Positions 44,475-54,400 of a stretch of DNA of 64,000 bases are shown here, in pieces. The stretch is from Gammaproteobacteria bacterium HGW-Gammaproteobacteria-15. GTDB lineage: Bacteria > Pseudomonadota > Gammaproteobacteria > Enterobacterales > Alteromonadaceae. The notes under the pieces were generated by a model. That model saw nothing but the letters and a program-made list of their open reading frames with translations. It had not been told where the DNA came from and made no database searches. Positions within the stretch are counted from its first letter, which is position 1; the number at the start of each line of letters is the position of its first letter. The stretch lies in contig PGZF01000003.1 in the NCBI GenBank assembly GCA_002840125.1, forward strand, positions 620,001-684,000. The letters run 5' to 3'. The position numbers and the translations under genes are program-made.

Positions 44475-46547
44475 TTAGTAAACAGGGTTCAACTCTTTTC
44501 TAAGTAGTAGGCTATATAAATCAGCTCCTGACCATTTTACAAACCAATAGGTTTTGGATAGAACGGCATCTAGCCTTTCGTCTTCTGGTTTAGAATTATT
44601 ATCATCGACAAAGCTATTACCATATAGCTTTCTAAAAACAATTTCCTTTAGTCTTCTTGATATGTATGGGCAGGTAGATAAGTCTAATGCCAAGTGTAAA
44701 ATTTCAGATTCTCTAGATAGATCACTCAGAGCTAACTTGTTAATGCATTCCTCCTCGATTTTAATAATAATATCGGAATATATTTCGTTATTCTTACAGT
44801 AATAGAGAATAGAGACTATATCGAAGTAAGACATAGAATGAGATTTGTCGACTAATTTATTTAATAAAGAGCTACTTATCGAGTAATTGTTAGAAAATTC
44901 ATTTGTTGCAAGTAGTATGTTTAGCTTTTCTAAAGTTACGAATCCTTCACGATAACTGTCTTTGTTATCCATTGCTAGATTTCTAACTACGTCATTCATT
45001 AGCATAGTACGAATGAAAGGGGAGTGTTCTGGCATTGAAATTTCTAAAAATCTATCAATCTCAATAATTGATTGCGCAATTTTGTTTGAAGAACTTAGTG
45101 AAGGTTTTACACTGTAAAAGAAAAGCATCAAACTTAATAGTGTCTCAAACAAATCTCTAAGCAACAATTTTCCGTCCTTTATAGCGGTTTTATCCCCATT
45201 TTTCTCTTTGAATTTTAATGAGTTTAAGAATCTTTCATAGCTATAAATTAGGCTACTAACACGTTTGTTGAATACGGATATTAAGTAAGACGATGCTAAG
45301 GAGTAGTCTTGGCTCTCATCCTTGCAAACCTTCTTAACCTTATCAATCATAGAGTTCTTTAATCTATCTTTTCTGAAAATTTTTCTTGGTATTAATATTT
45401 TATTCTTATTTTCATATCTGGATTCGAAGACGTTATCATCAAAATTTTTTAAAATTTCGGCTAAAACAACTACAACTGATGATTTCTCTGTGAGGAGCGG
45501 TCTTGAATACTTCTGTAACTTCTGAGACGATAAATATAAATTATACTTATTTATTGAGTCACTTACAGCATTGTAAACAGCTTGTTGATCCTCAATGGAT
45601 TTCGAGAAGATCATATAGTCATCAACATAACGAATTATTTCATAGTCTACTGCATGCTTAAGGTTGAGCTTTTCTAGTAATAGTCGCTCAATATCTACAT
45701 CAATTTTTTGGAATATTATTTCAGCAAATATCCTGCTGAACTCAGAACCAATGCAAATTCCATTTGTTTCATTATTGTTTGTTCTTTGCATCAGAGTGTC
45801 TATAGTTTGACAAAACTGGTTTGAGCTTTTTACGTGTGATTTTATAAACTCTTTATCTTTTGCTGCCCAGGAAATAGAGTGGGAGTAGATGCTGTCAAAG
45901 CAATTAGATATGTCTAAGAGCCACATATGACTGAATTTTTTTTCTAGCTCAATGAATCTTTCTGAGTTGTATATTTTATATAAGCGCGTCTTTCCCTTGT
46001 AAGTGAAAAATGATGATGCGGATCTTTTGTATAGCTCAGAATCCAGCGTGTCTACGTCTATCGACTTATAGTCTTTGATGTCAATGCTTCTCTTGCTGGT
46101 TTTTAGAGTAAAAGAATTAGCAACTTTAACTGGCGCCCTTATCGAAAATTTACTTTTGCTGCAAAGGTAATTAATTTCACTGCTAAATTGTTTATACAAC
46201 TCCGAAATATTAATTTGAGCGCGTGGGTGAAGCAATGATAATGTCCTAAGGCTGCTTTCATTTTTGATTATTTTGTATTTGAAAGGTGAGGAGGCCATTT
46301 TCTTTTTTTTCATAGATTCGTCAGTTTTTTTTGTGTCGTCTAGTGACGGATCAATGTGGTTTTTAAATATTTCGAAAACGTACCTATCAATAAGTTTATC
46401 TGAGTTTCTTTTTGCTCTGTGAGAGTTTATATATAGACCTTCATTGCTAAATATTAATGGGACATCAGAAGGGGCCGTGTCAGTTAGTAAAGCCCTTAAG
46501 TAATCCTTTTTATCTAACTTTATCTGATATCTTTTTATTATTTCCAT
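44475..46547 (-). CDS. drt3b: Reverse transcriptase, Drt3b-like (UG8 group)
   Basis: The protein has 690 residues. The RT core lies at about residues 95-340: motif A has Asp212 in WLLDISNCFDSI, motif B reads NGICIGSEFSRIFAEII (262-278), and motif C is an intact YVDD at 307-310 (RYVDDYMIFSKS). A long helical C-terminal half (residues 370-690) has no recognisable catalytic motif, as in many 'unknown group' RTs. It overlaps the upstream RT by ten bases. The gene is very AT-rich (about 28-35% GC in sampled lines, against about 53% in gltB), which indicates transfer. The length and pairing fit Drt3b; a group II intron or retron RT is unlikely because no maturase domain or msr/msd neighbour is seen. 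Confidence 0.8.
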   Translation of the reverse strand: MEIIKRYQIKLDKKDYLRALLTDTAPSDVPLIFSNEGLYINSHRAKRNSDKLIDRYVFEIFKNHIDPSLDDTKKTDESMKKKKMASSPFKYKIIKNESSLRTLSLLHPRAQINISELYKQFSSEINYLCSKSKFSIRAPVKVANSFTLKTSKRSIDIKDYKSIDVDTLDSELYKRSASSFFTYKGKTRLYKIYNSERFIELEKKFSHMWLLDISNCFDSIYSHSISWAAKDKEFIKSHVKSSNQFCQTIDTLMQRTNNNETNGICIGSEFSRIFAEIIFQKIDVDIERLLLEKLNLKHAVDYEIIRYVDDYMIFSKSIEDQQAVYNAVSDSINKYNLYLSSQKLQKYSRPLLTEKSSVVVVLAEILKNFDDNVFESRYENKNKILIPRKIFRKDRLKNSMIDKVKKVCKDESQDYSLASSYLISVFNKRVSSLIYSYERFLNSLKFKEKNGDKTAIKDGKLLLRDLFETLLSLMLFFYSVKPSLSSSNKIAQSIIEIDRFLEISMPEHSPFIRTMLMNDVVRNLAMDNKDSYREGFVTLEKLNILLATNEFSNNYSISSSLLNKLVDKSHSMSYFDIVSILYYCKNNEIYSDIIIKIEEECINKLALSDLSRESEILHLALDLSTCPYISRRLKEIVFRKLYGNSFVDDNNSKPEDERLDAVLSKTYWFVKWSGADLYSLLLRKELNPVY

Positions 46548-47815
46548 ATTCTAACTATTTCCTTTAGCTGGTTCGGGCTGAATTTTTTATATACCCTTTC
46601 TCCGAATCCTTTTCTGAATGATGAGTTCAGTAATGATCTTCTATCCTCCATGGTAAGCGATTTGAAATCGTTATTTTTGAATAGTGAATCGTATTTCATT
46701 ACAAAGTTGCTTAGTGTTTCATCAAGTTCAATAAGAGATTCGGATTCTTCGCTTATTAAGTTGTAGTTATAATAAATTCCAGTTGGGATAGAGTGGCCAG
46801 TTGATTTTTGCACTAAGTCCCTATTGGATGTAAGGAATTTAATTCTAGACTTGAGTATTTCGATCTTTCCAGTCTTACCATAGTGAATTAGCGCCTTTGA
46901 GATCTTGGTTTTAATTGATTTTATCTTATTTTTCGCAATATTTATTTTAACCTCTCTAAACATTGCTAGATTTATATTTTTGTTTTTAGTTTTATCTAAT
47001 TTGGTGTCTATTACGTTGAATTCGTATCCAAGATAGTCAAATTTTGCCACAATTGTTCCTGACGGATTTTGTGAGGAAGCGGTTCTTAGCTTTACATCGC
47101 ATATCTGCTTTTTGTTGTAGTTGAAATTTATCCCTTTTGGTAGCATCGCTTCAGCATCTTTATAAAATTTTTTATTGCACTCTAGCCCGTTTGTTATGAT
47201 TATAATGTCATCTACGTATCGAGAATAATATATTATTCTTTCATCTTGAAGTAACTTATCATCAAAATCTTCTAGAACTAATTCCGCTAATGTAGAGGAA
47301 AATTCGATACCTCTAGGTACGAAGTTTTTGAAGTTAGCTAAATATGAAATGACTAAATTTTTTGTGTGAATTGAAATTTCGCTTTTTCTATCTAGAGCTT
47401 CTTTTACTGTGCTTTGTTGTATTGATTCAAAAAATGACTTTATATCTATCTTATATATTCTATATGGAGTTCCTTCCGATAGATGTCCTTTTATTTCTCG
47501 GCATATTATCGCTCTATTGTTCTGCTTTCTGGATAGCGAGCTTCTAATGTTTGACGCGCATCTTCTTAAAACAAGCTTTTCCTCTAATGATGTCGAGAAA
47601 AATGTTGGTTTATTTTTATTCTTATCCTTTTCGCTGATGTAAAATGAAGAGTATTTAATTCCATGTTCGAAATTGTTGTTGGCTATTTCTAGTGCTTTAT
47701 CAACAAGTGAATCTCTATATATATCTGCTGAAAGTTGCTTGTCGTTAAAGAAGTCGTCGGGGCAAATGCATCTCTTAAGTGCGGATGCACTGAAAGCTTG
47801 ATTATGTGGTGGCAT
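46538..47815 (-). CDS. drt3a: Reverse transcriptase, Drt3a-like (UG3 group)
   Basis: The protein has 425 residues from the ATG at 47815, which follows AAGGAAGG; an upstream start at 47878 would add 21 residues without a good ribosome site. RT motifs are complete: Asp124 in YKIDIKSFFESI (motif A), PRGIEFSSTLAELVLEDFD (motif B, 167-185), and YVDD at 200-203 (YSRYVDDIIIITNG), followed by FDYLGYEF (motif D/E region). It is the first gene of a two-RT operon, overlaps the second RT by ten bases, and shares its low GC content. The pair matches DRT type 3, an anti-phage system in which both RTs are needed. The UG3 label is inferred from gene order and size. Confidence 0.8.
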   Translation of the reverse strand: MPPHNQAFSASALKRCICPDDFFNDKQLSADIYRDSLVDKALEIANNNFEHGIKYSSFYISEKDKNKNKPTFFSTSLEEKLVLRRCASNIRSSLSRKQNNRAIICREIKGHLSEGTPYRIYKIDIKSFFESIQQSTVKEALDRKSEISIHTKNLVISYLANFKNFVPRGIEFSSTLAELVLEDFDDKLLQDERIIYYSRYVDDIIIITNGLECNKKFYKDAEAMLPKGINFNYNKKQICDVKLRTASSQNPSGTIVAKFDYLGYEFNVIDTKLDKTKNKNINLAMFREVKINIAKNKIKSIKTKISKALIHYGKTGKIEILKSRIKFLTSNRDLVQKSTGHSIPTGIYYNYNLISEESESLIELDETLSNFVMKYDSLFKNNDFKSLTMEDRRSLLNSSFRKGFGERVYKKFSPNQLKEIVRIWK

Positions 47816-48042
47816 GCCCTTCCTTAAACACTGAGGCTTTAATGATATAAATAAATTAATTGAACTTGAAAAGAACAAGACGAATTTTTAAAGAATACAC
47901 ATGTATATCGCGAAGTCAACAATTGTGTACGACGCTAACATAAGTATTTAGACATTCCCTTACTCAGTCACTCGAGTACGCAGAAACTTGCGTGTTAGTG
48001 CGTGTTAGGGTCAGGTCTTGCCTTTTGACTGACAACTAAGCG

Positions 48043-48339
48043 CTAGGACTCCAGGCTTTTAGCTGTCTTTGCGGGCTTAGCCCGCATATCTAATACTCGC
48101 CACACTACCGCTTCATCGGGCTTTGGCATTTTGTAATAAATTGCATAAGGAAAACGATGTGCCAGCATTCGGTAATAGCCAAAAACCTGCTGGTGAATAC
48201 CGGCGTAAATAACTAAAGAATCAATATCACTAAAGATGGCGTCTAGGAAGTAGTCACCAAGATGCTCTCCTTGCTGTTGATAGAACAAACGGCCATTTTC
48301 CAGATCGTTTATCGCAGCAGTGAGAACCTTAATTTTCAT
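48043..48339 (-). CDS. RelE/ParE family toxin
   Basis: The protein has 98 residues with a ParE-type pattern: VLTAAINDLENGRLFYQQQGEHLGDYF at the N-terminus, then FGYYRMLAHRFPYAIYYK and VVWRVLDMRAKP at the end. The start overlaps the antitoxin stop by four bases (ATGA). Members of this family act on gyrase (ParE) or on ribosome-bound mRNA (RelE); the sequence does not decide which. Confidence 0.87.
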   Translation of the reverse strand: MKIKVLTAAINDLENGRLFYQQQGEHLGDYFLDAIFSDIDSLVIYAGIHQQVFGYYRMLAHRFPYAIYYKMPKPDEAVVWRVLDMRAKPAKTAKSLES

Positions 48340-48557
48340 CGGAATTTATTACGTAAACTGTTTTTCGCCAGCTCCCAGTCGTGCGTTACCTCATCACCTT
48401 CTCTAACCGCATTTTCTGTTTGCTGCAACGCATGCTGATGCCAGGCAGGGGAGGCTAGTTTATCGGCACCTTCGGTAGTGAGTTCTTGCCACAAGGTTTC
48501 CATCACCTGCAGTTTTTCGGCGGTGGAAAGCTGTTTGATTTGTTCTGTGGTAATCAT
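48336..48557 (-). CDS. Addiction-module antitoxin (Unstab_antitox type)
   Basis: The 73-residue protein begins MITTEQIKQLSTAEKLQVMETLWQEL, the pattern of the PF09720 'putative addiction module component' family, which pairs with ParE-type toxins. The toxin gene follows with a four-base overlap. Sequence just upstream of the start (48555-48618) recurs in two degraded copies at 39066 and 42995, so related modules once existed nearby. Confidence 0.87.
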   Translation of the reverse strand: MITTEQIKQLSTAEKLQVMETLWQELTTEGADKLASPAWHQHALQQTENAVREGDEVTHDWELAKNSLRNKFR

Positions 48558-48618
48558 AAAACTGGCCGTATTAAATAACCTGACTGGAGCATAGCAACAG
48601 CGGTTGGATAACTCAAAC
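48555..48618. repeat. Dispersed repeat copy C: antitoxin start and upstream region
   Basis: This is the intact context of the repeat family. It covers the antitoxin start codon and about 60 bases upstream, including AGCAACAGCGGTTGGATAAC. Within it GGTT..AACC half-sites could be part of an autoregulatory operator. Confidence 0.6.
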
Positions 48619-48686
48619 TAGCTGTTTTATATGTCTGCTGTGTGGCATATTCCAGAGTATGGATAACCTGCCAGAGATAGTTAAAA

Positions 48687-49061
48687 GTGCATAGCGACAC
48701 CATTAAACAGCAGTTAATTGAGCTGGAACAGCTACTGGTGCAGCCTGCAACGCGGTTATCTGCCGAGCTACTGAACCGCTATATAGCCGATGATTTTTAT
48801 GAAATCGCCGCTACCGGCCGCTGTTTTGGTAAAGCTGACGTACTTAAGCGCCTGCCGACAGAACAACCGCCGGTTGTTACTCAGCAAGATTTTGACTGCC
48901 GGGTTTTGGCCGATGGACTGGCGCAGCTGACTTACCGCGCCACGATACAGCGCGCAGAAAACGATAGCCCCAGCTACTCAGTGCGAAGTTCAATCTACCG
49001 TTTTGACGGTGAACACTGGCAGATGGTTTTTCACCAAGGCACCGCTTGTAATCCATTTTAA
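48687..49061 (+). CDS. NTF2-like / DUF4440-type protein
   Basis: The protein has 124 residues. The pattern LNRYIADDFYEIAATGRCFGKADVLKRL, the central RVLADGLAQLTYRATIQR and the end SSIYRFDGEHWQMVFHQGT fits small SnoaL/NTF2-fold proteins with a cone-shaped pocket. No catalytic role can be given. It starts with GTG and is followed after 19 bases by another small gene on the same strand. Confidence 0.72.
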   Translation: MHSDTIKQQLIELEQLLVQPATRLSAELLNRYIADDFYEIAATGRCFGKADVLKRLPTEQPPVVTQQDFDCRVLADGLAQLTYRATIQRAENDSPSYSVRSSIYRFDGEHWQMVFHQGTACNPF

Positions 49062-49080
49062 CCGCAGGAATTACCGCACT

Positions 49081-49299
49081 ATGCGCGATGCATTAAGACA
49101 AAAAATTATTGCTGTTTGTGACAAAAAGATCCTCGCCAAAGGCGAGACAGTCGGCGTGTCGTTTTACGCCTTTTTCGCCAATAAAAACGACGACCCGGTG
49201 CTATTAATGGAAGCAGCAACCTGGTGGATCCAAACCCACCGGCTGGATCATTTTGAAAAAGCGCTGAAGATAAAGCAGTTGGTTACAGCAGGGCTTTAG
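49081..49299 (+). CDS. Small conserved-looking protein, DUF6500-like
   Basis: The protein has 72 residues and reads [17 protein letters not shown] at the start, [20 protein letters not shown] in the middle and [18 protein letters not shown] near the end. I recall this pattern from the DUF6500 family; its function is unknown. The ATG at 49081 is chosen because a degraded copy at 41922 begins at the same codon. It overlaps the convergent rraA-like gene by 17 bases. Confidence 0.6.
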   Translation: MRDALRQKIIAVCDKKILAKGETVGVSFYAFFANKNDDPVLLMEAATWWIQTHRLDHFEKALKIKQLVTAGL

Positions 49300-49765
49300 C
49301 TGCCACCAACACGCCATTATTGTCGGCATAAACAAACTGGCCGGGGATAAAATCTACTCCGGCAAACGTCACCGTTAAGTTGATATCGCCCAGATCGCGC
49401 TTATCGGTTTTCATCGGGTGAATACCCAGCGCTTGTACACCAAGCGGCGTTTGGCGTATCTCGTCGATATCGCGAATACAGCCGTTGATAATAATACCTT
49501 CCCAACCGTTGGCGGCTGCTTGTTCGGCCAGCATATCGCCCAGTAGCGCATGGCGTTTAGAGCCACCACCGTCTACCACTAACACCTTGCCCTGGCCCGG
49601 TGTGGTTACCAGCTGCTTTACCTTGGAGTTATCTTCAAAGCATTTCACGGTAACAATTTGCCCGCCAAAGGCGGTTTTGCCACCGTAGTTGGTGAAGATA
49701 GGCTCAGCGACGCGAATATAAGCCGCATGGGCGTCGCATAAATCGGGTAGGGTGAATGGCGGCAT
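49283..49765 (-). CDS. rraA: RraA family protein (HMG/CHA aldolase-like)
   Basis: The protein has 160 residues. The pattern [19 protein letters not shown], the pocket residues in [24 protein letters not shown] and the [18 protein letters not shown] end match the RraA group. Members either inhibit RNase E or act as 4-hydroxy-4-methyl-2-oxoglutarate aldolases. The GDxxAxxA...GCxRD metal-binding pattern of the aldolases is present, so both remain possible. Confidence 0.88.
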   Translation of the reverse strand: MPPFTLPDLCDAHAAYIRVAEPIFTNYGGKTAFGGQIVTVKCFEDNSKVKQLVTTPGQGKVLVVDGGGSKRHALLGDMLAEQAAANGWEGIIINGCIRDIDEIRQTPLGVQALGIHPMKTDKRDLGDINLTVTFAGVDFIPGQFVYADNNGVLVAAKALL

Positions 49766-50034
49766 AACGAACTCCTTGTTGTTGGAACCTCAACCGGAAA
49801 CGATAAAGCGAGATTAGGCTTACCCTAAGCTGACCGTTGAAGCCCCGGACGGGCTGAGACGAGCCCCCAGGGATGGGTTTACGGCGTGTCGGCGTGGGTA
49901 AGCCGGTTCGAGTATTTAGCCTCAACCGGCAGTTTAATCTCGCTTACAAAGTTATCAGCTACGGATGGTAAGAGCTGGTTCGGGCCTTTCCCCTAATCTC
50001 GCTTATTCTGTCCGCTGCTGCAGATGGCACAAGC
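49766..50034. other. Intergenic stretch between rraA and gltD
   Basis: No gene is visible. A short sequence, TAATCTCGCTTA, occurs twice on this strand (near 49933 and 49994) and once in inverted and slightly changed form (near 49806). Possible remnants of repeats, but without coding frame or RNA signature. Confidence 0.4.
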
Positions 50035-50060
50035 AACAGCAGGTTGCTACACCTGCTGTT
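50035..50060 (-). terminator. Hairpin after gltD
   Basis: AACAGCAGGT and ACCTGCTGTT are perfect inverted copies around a six-base loop, 13 bases past the gltD stop. There is no strong T run. Confidence 0.55.
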
Positions 50061-50073
50061 TATACTTCCTGGC

Positions 50074-51495
<1,422 letters not shown>

Positions 51496-54400
51496 CTACA
51501 TCGCCTGAACCCGCAGCTCGGCTGACGAGCGTGCGCGGTGTCCCAGCAAGGTGTTTACATCGCTGGTTTTTGGTTTAACCAGCTTAAATTGGCTTAAGTA
51601 GCGGTTAAAGTCGTTTAAGATCTTCTGCGCTTTTTCGCTGCCGGTTTCTTCTACATGCTGGTGCAGCAAGCTGCGCAGGTGCTCTTGCAGTATCGGTGTG
51701 CTAACCTCTAACGCCTCTACCAGCTCGGGGTTTAACCTAAGCTCTAAATCGTTTTGCTCATCCAAAAGGTAAGCAAAGCCGCCTGTCATACCGGCACCAA
51801 AGTTCACCCCGGTACAGCCCAATACCACAACCACGCCGCCGGTCATATATTCGCAGCAGTTATCGCCGGTGCCTTCAACCACAGCTAAAGCGCCCGAATT
51901 TCGCACAGCAAAACGCTCGCCGACCTGGCCGGCTGCATATAACCGGCCGCCGGTGGCGCCGTACAGGCAGGTATTACCGGCAATGGTAAAGCCGTTTTTA
52001 GCAAAGCTGGCGCCCTTGGCAGGGAAAATTGCTAACTGGCCGCCGGTCATACCTTTACCTACGTAATCGTTGGCATCGCCCTGCAGTGACATATGCAGGC
52101 CACCGGCATTCCATACGCCGAAGCTTTGGCCGGCGGTGCCGGTAAAGCGGATACGGATAGGATCAGTTGCCATGCCCTGATTACCATGCTGGCGGGCAAT
52201 AAAGCCTGACAACGCCGCGCCGACAGAGCGGTCGGTATTGCGGATGCTCAGGTTTAACTGGCCACCGCTTTTATGCAGTACCATTTGCTCGCAGCGTTTT
52301 ACCAGTTCCTGGTTTAACTTGCCTTCGTCAAACGGTGTATTGTTTTGCACACAAAACAGCGCCTTGTCAGATTTCACGCCGCTGGCTTGCAATATCGGCG
52401 TTAAATCTAAGCGGGCTTGTTTCTGCGTTTCACTGTCTTTCATCGCCAGTAAATCGGTGCGGCCAATCAGTTGCGTTAGCTCAGTAACACCCAGCTGTGC
52501 CATCAGTTCGCGCACTTCAAAAGCTAAAAACTTAAAGTAGTTCATCACCATTTCCGGCAAGCCGGTAAAGTGATCGCGCCGCAGTGTCACATCCTGGGTG
52601 GCTACACCGGTAGCGCAGTTGTTTAAATGGCAAATACGCAGGAATTTACAGCCCAGCGCCACCATAGGGCCGGTGCCAAAACCAAAGCTCTCGGCACCTA
52701 AAATGGCGGCTTTAATCACGTCGAGGCCGGTTTTTAAGCCACCATCTACCTGCAGCCGTACGCGGTCGCGCAGGCCGTTTTCCACTAAGGCCTGGTGCAC
52801 TTCGGCTAAGCCTAACTCCCACGGGCTACCGGCATATTTTACCGAAGTAAGCGGGCTGGCACCGGTGCCGCCGTCATAACCGGATACGGTAATCAGATCA
52901 GCATAGGCTTTGGCCACGCCGGCGGCGATGGTACCAATGCCTGGCTCTGATACCAGTTTTACTGAGATCAGCGCCTGCGGATTCACCTGCTTTAAATCGA
53001 AAATCAGCTGGGCTAAGTCTTCAATCGAGTAAATATCGTGGTGCGGTGGTGGCGATATCAGCGTTACGCCAGGCACCGAGTAGCGCAGCCGGGCAATTTC
53101 GGCAGTCACTTTTTCACCGGGTAACTGGCCACCTTCGCCGGGCTTAGCGCCCTGGGCCACTTTAATCTGGATCACTTCAGCGTTAACTAAATAATGCGGC
53201 GTAACACCAAAGCGGCCGGAGGCGACTTGCTTAATTTTGGAGTTTTTCTCGGTGCCAAAGCGGCGCGGATCTTCACCGCCTTCGCCCGAGTTTGAGCGCC
53301 CGCCGAGGCGGTTCATTGCAATAGCCAACGCTTCATGCGCTTCCGGGCTTAGGGCGCCGATAGACATCGCTGCGCTGTCAAAGCGCGGGTACAGTGCCTG
53401 CTCGCTTTCTACCTGCTCCAGCGGCACTGGCGTGGCATCATTGAGCTTAAATAAGTCGCGCAAATGTGCCACCGGGCGCTGGTTTACAATACTGCTATAC
53501 TGCTGATAATCCTCATACTTGCCAGAGCGCACGGCTTTTTGCAGTGTTTGCACTACATCCGGGTTGTAAGCGTGGTATTCGCCATCATGCACATATTTTA
53601 ATAAGCCACCGTGGTTTAGCGGCTTACGTTTTAACCAGGCTATTTTGGCCAGTTGCTGTACGTCTTGTTCAAAGTCGGTAAAGCCGGCACCGCCCAAACG
53701 TGAAGGGATATCGGCAAAACACAGCTGCATTACCGTTTTATCAATGCCGACGGCTTCAAACAGGTTAGAGCAGCGATAGCTGGCCACTGTTGAAATGCCC
53801 ATTTTCGACATAATTTTGTACAGGCCTTTATTAATGCCTTTACGGTAATTCAGCACTGCCTGGCGCGCGGTAAGGTTAATTACACCTTTTTCTACCAGTT
53901 GCTCTACGGTTTCATAGGCTAAAAATGGATAGATGCCAGTAGCACCTAAGCCAATCAGCACGGCAAAATGGTGCGAGTCACGCGCTGAGGCGGTTTCAAC
54001 AATAATGTTGGAGTCACAACGCAGCTGAGCATTTACCAAGGCATGCTGCACCGCACCCACCGCCATAGCCGCGGGAATGGGTAACTTGCCTTGCTCAATG
54101 CGCCGGTCGGTCAGCATTACCAGCACCACGTTGTTATCGCGCACAGCAGTGATGACATTGTCACACAGCTGCTGTACCGCTTGCTCAAGGTTAACGGTCG
54201 CCGGGTCGAAGTTCAGCGAAAAAATCTGATGCTTGTAGTACTTTTCATCGGCTTGTTTTAGCTGCTTTAAGTCGGAGTACATCATTACCGGCGATTCAAA
54301 CTGAATACGCCTGGCGTAACCGGCTGTTTCTTTAAATACGTTGTGCTCGCGGCCGATACTGGTGGCCAGCGACATTACGTGCGATTCACGCAGCGGATCG

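Noticed and set aside
47362-47642. Plus-strand frames opposite the first RT gene
   Set aside because: They are hydrophobic antisense readings of AT-rich coding sequence, with no ribosome sites or family patterns.
44475-47815. RT pair as group II intron or retron
   Set aside because: No maturase/endonuclease domain, intron ends or msr/msd-like inverted repeat before the RT are seen, and two overlapping RT genes do not fit either element.
39066-48618. Dispersed GTTGGAT-containing repeats as integron attC sites
   Set aside because: GTTRRRY matches exist, but the opposite RYYYAAC end, the fold and an integrase are missing. Descent from an antitoxin 5' region explains them better.
49003-49080. 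Longer N-terminus for the small protein ending at 49299
   Set aside because: This part overlaps the NTF2-like coding sequence in another frame; the relic at 41922 supports a start at 49081.
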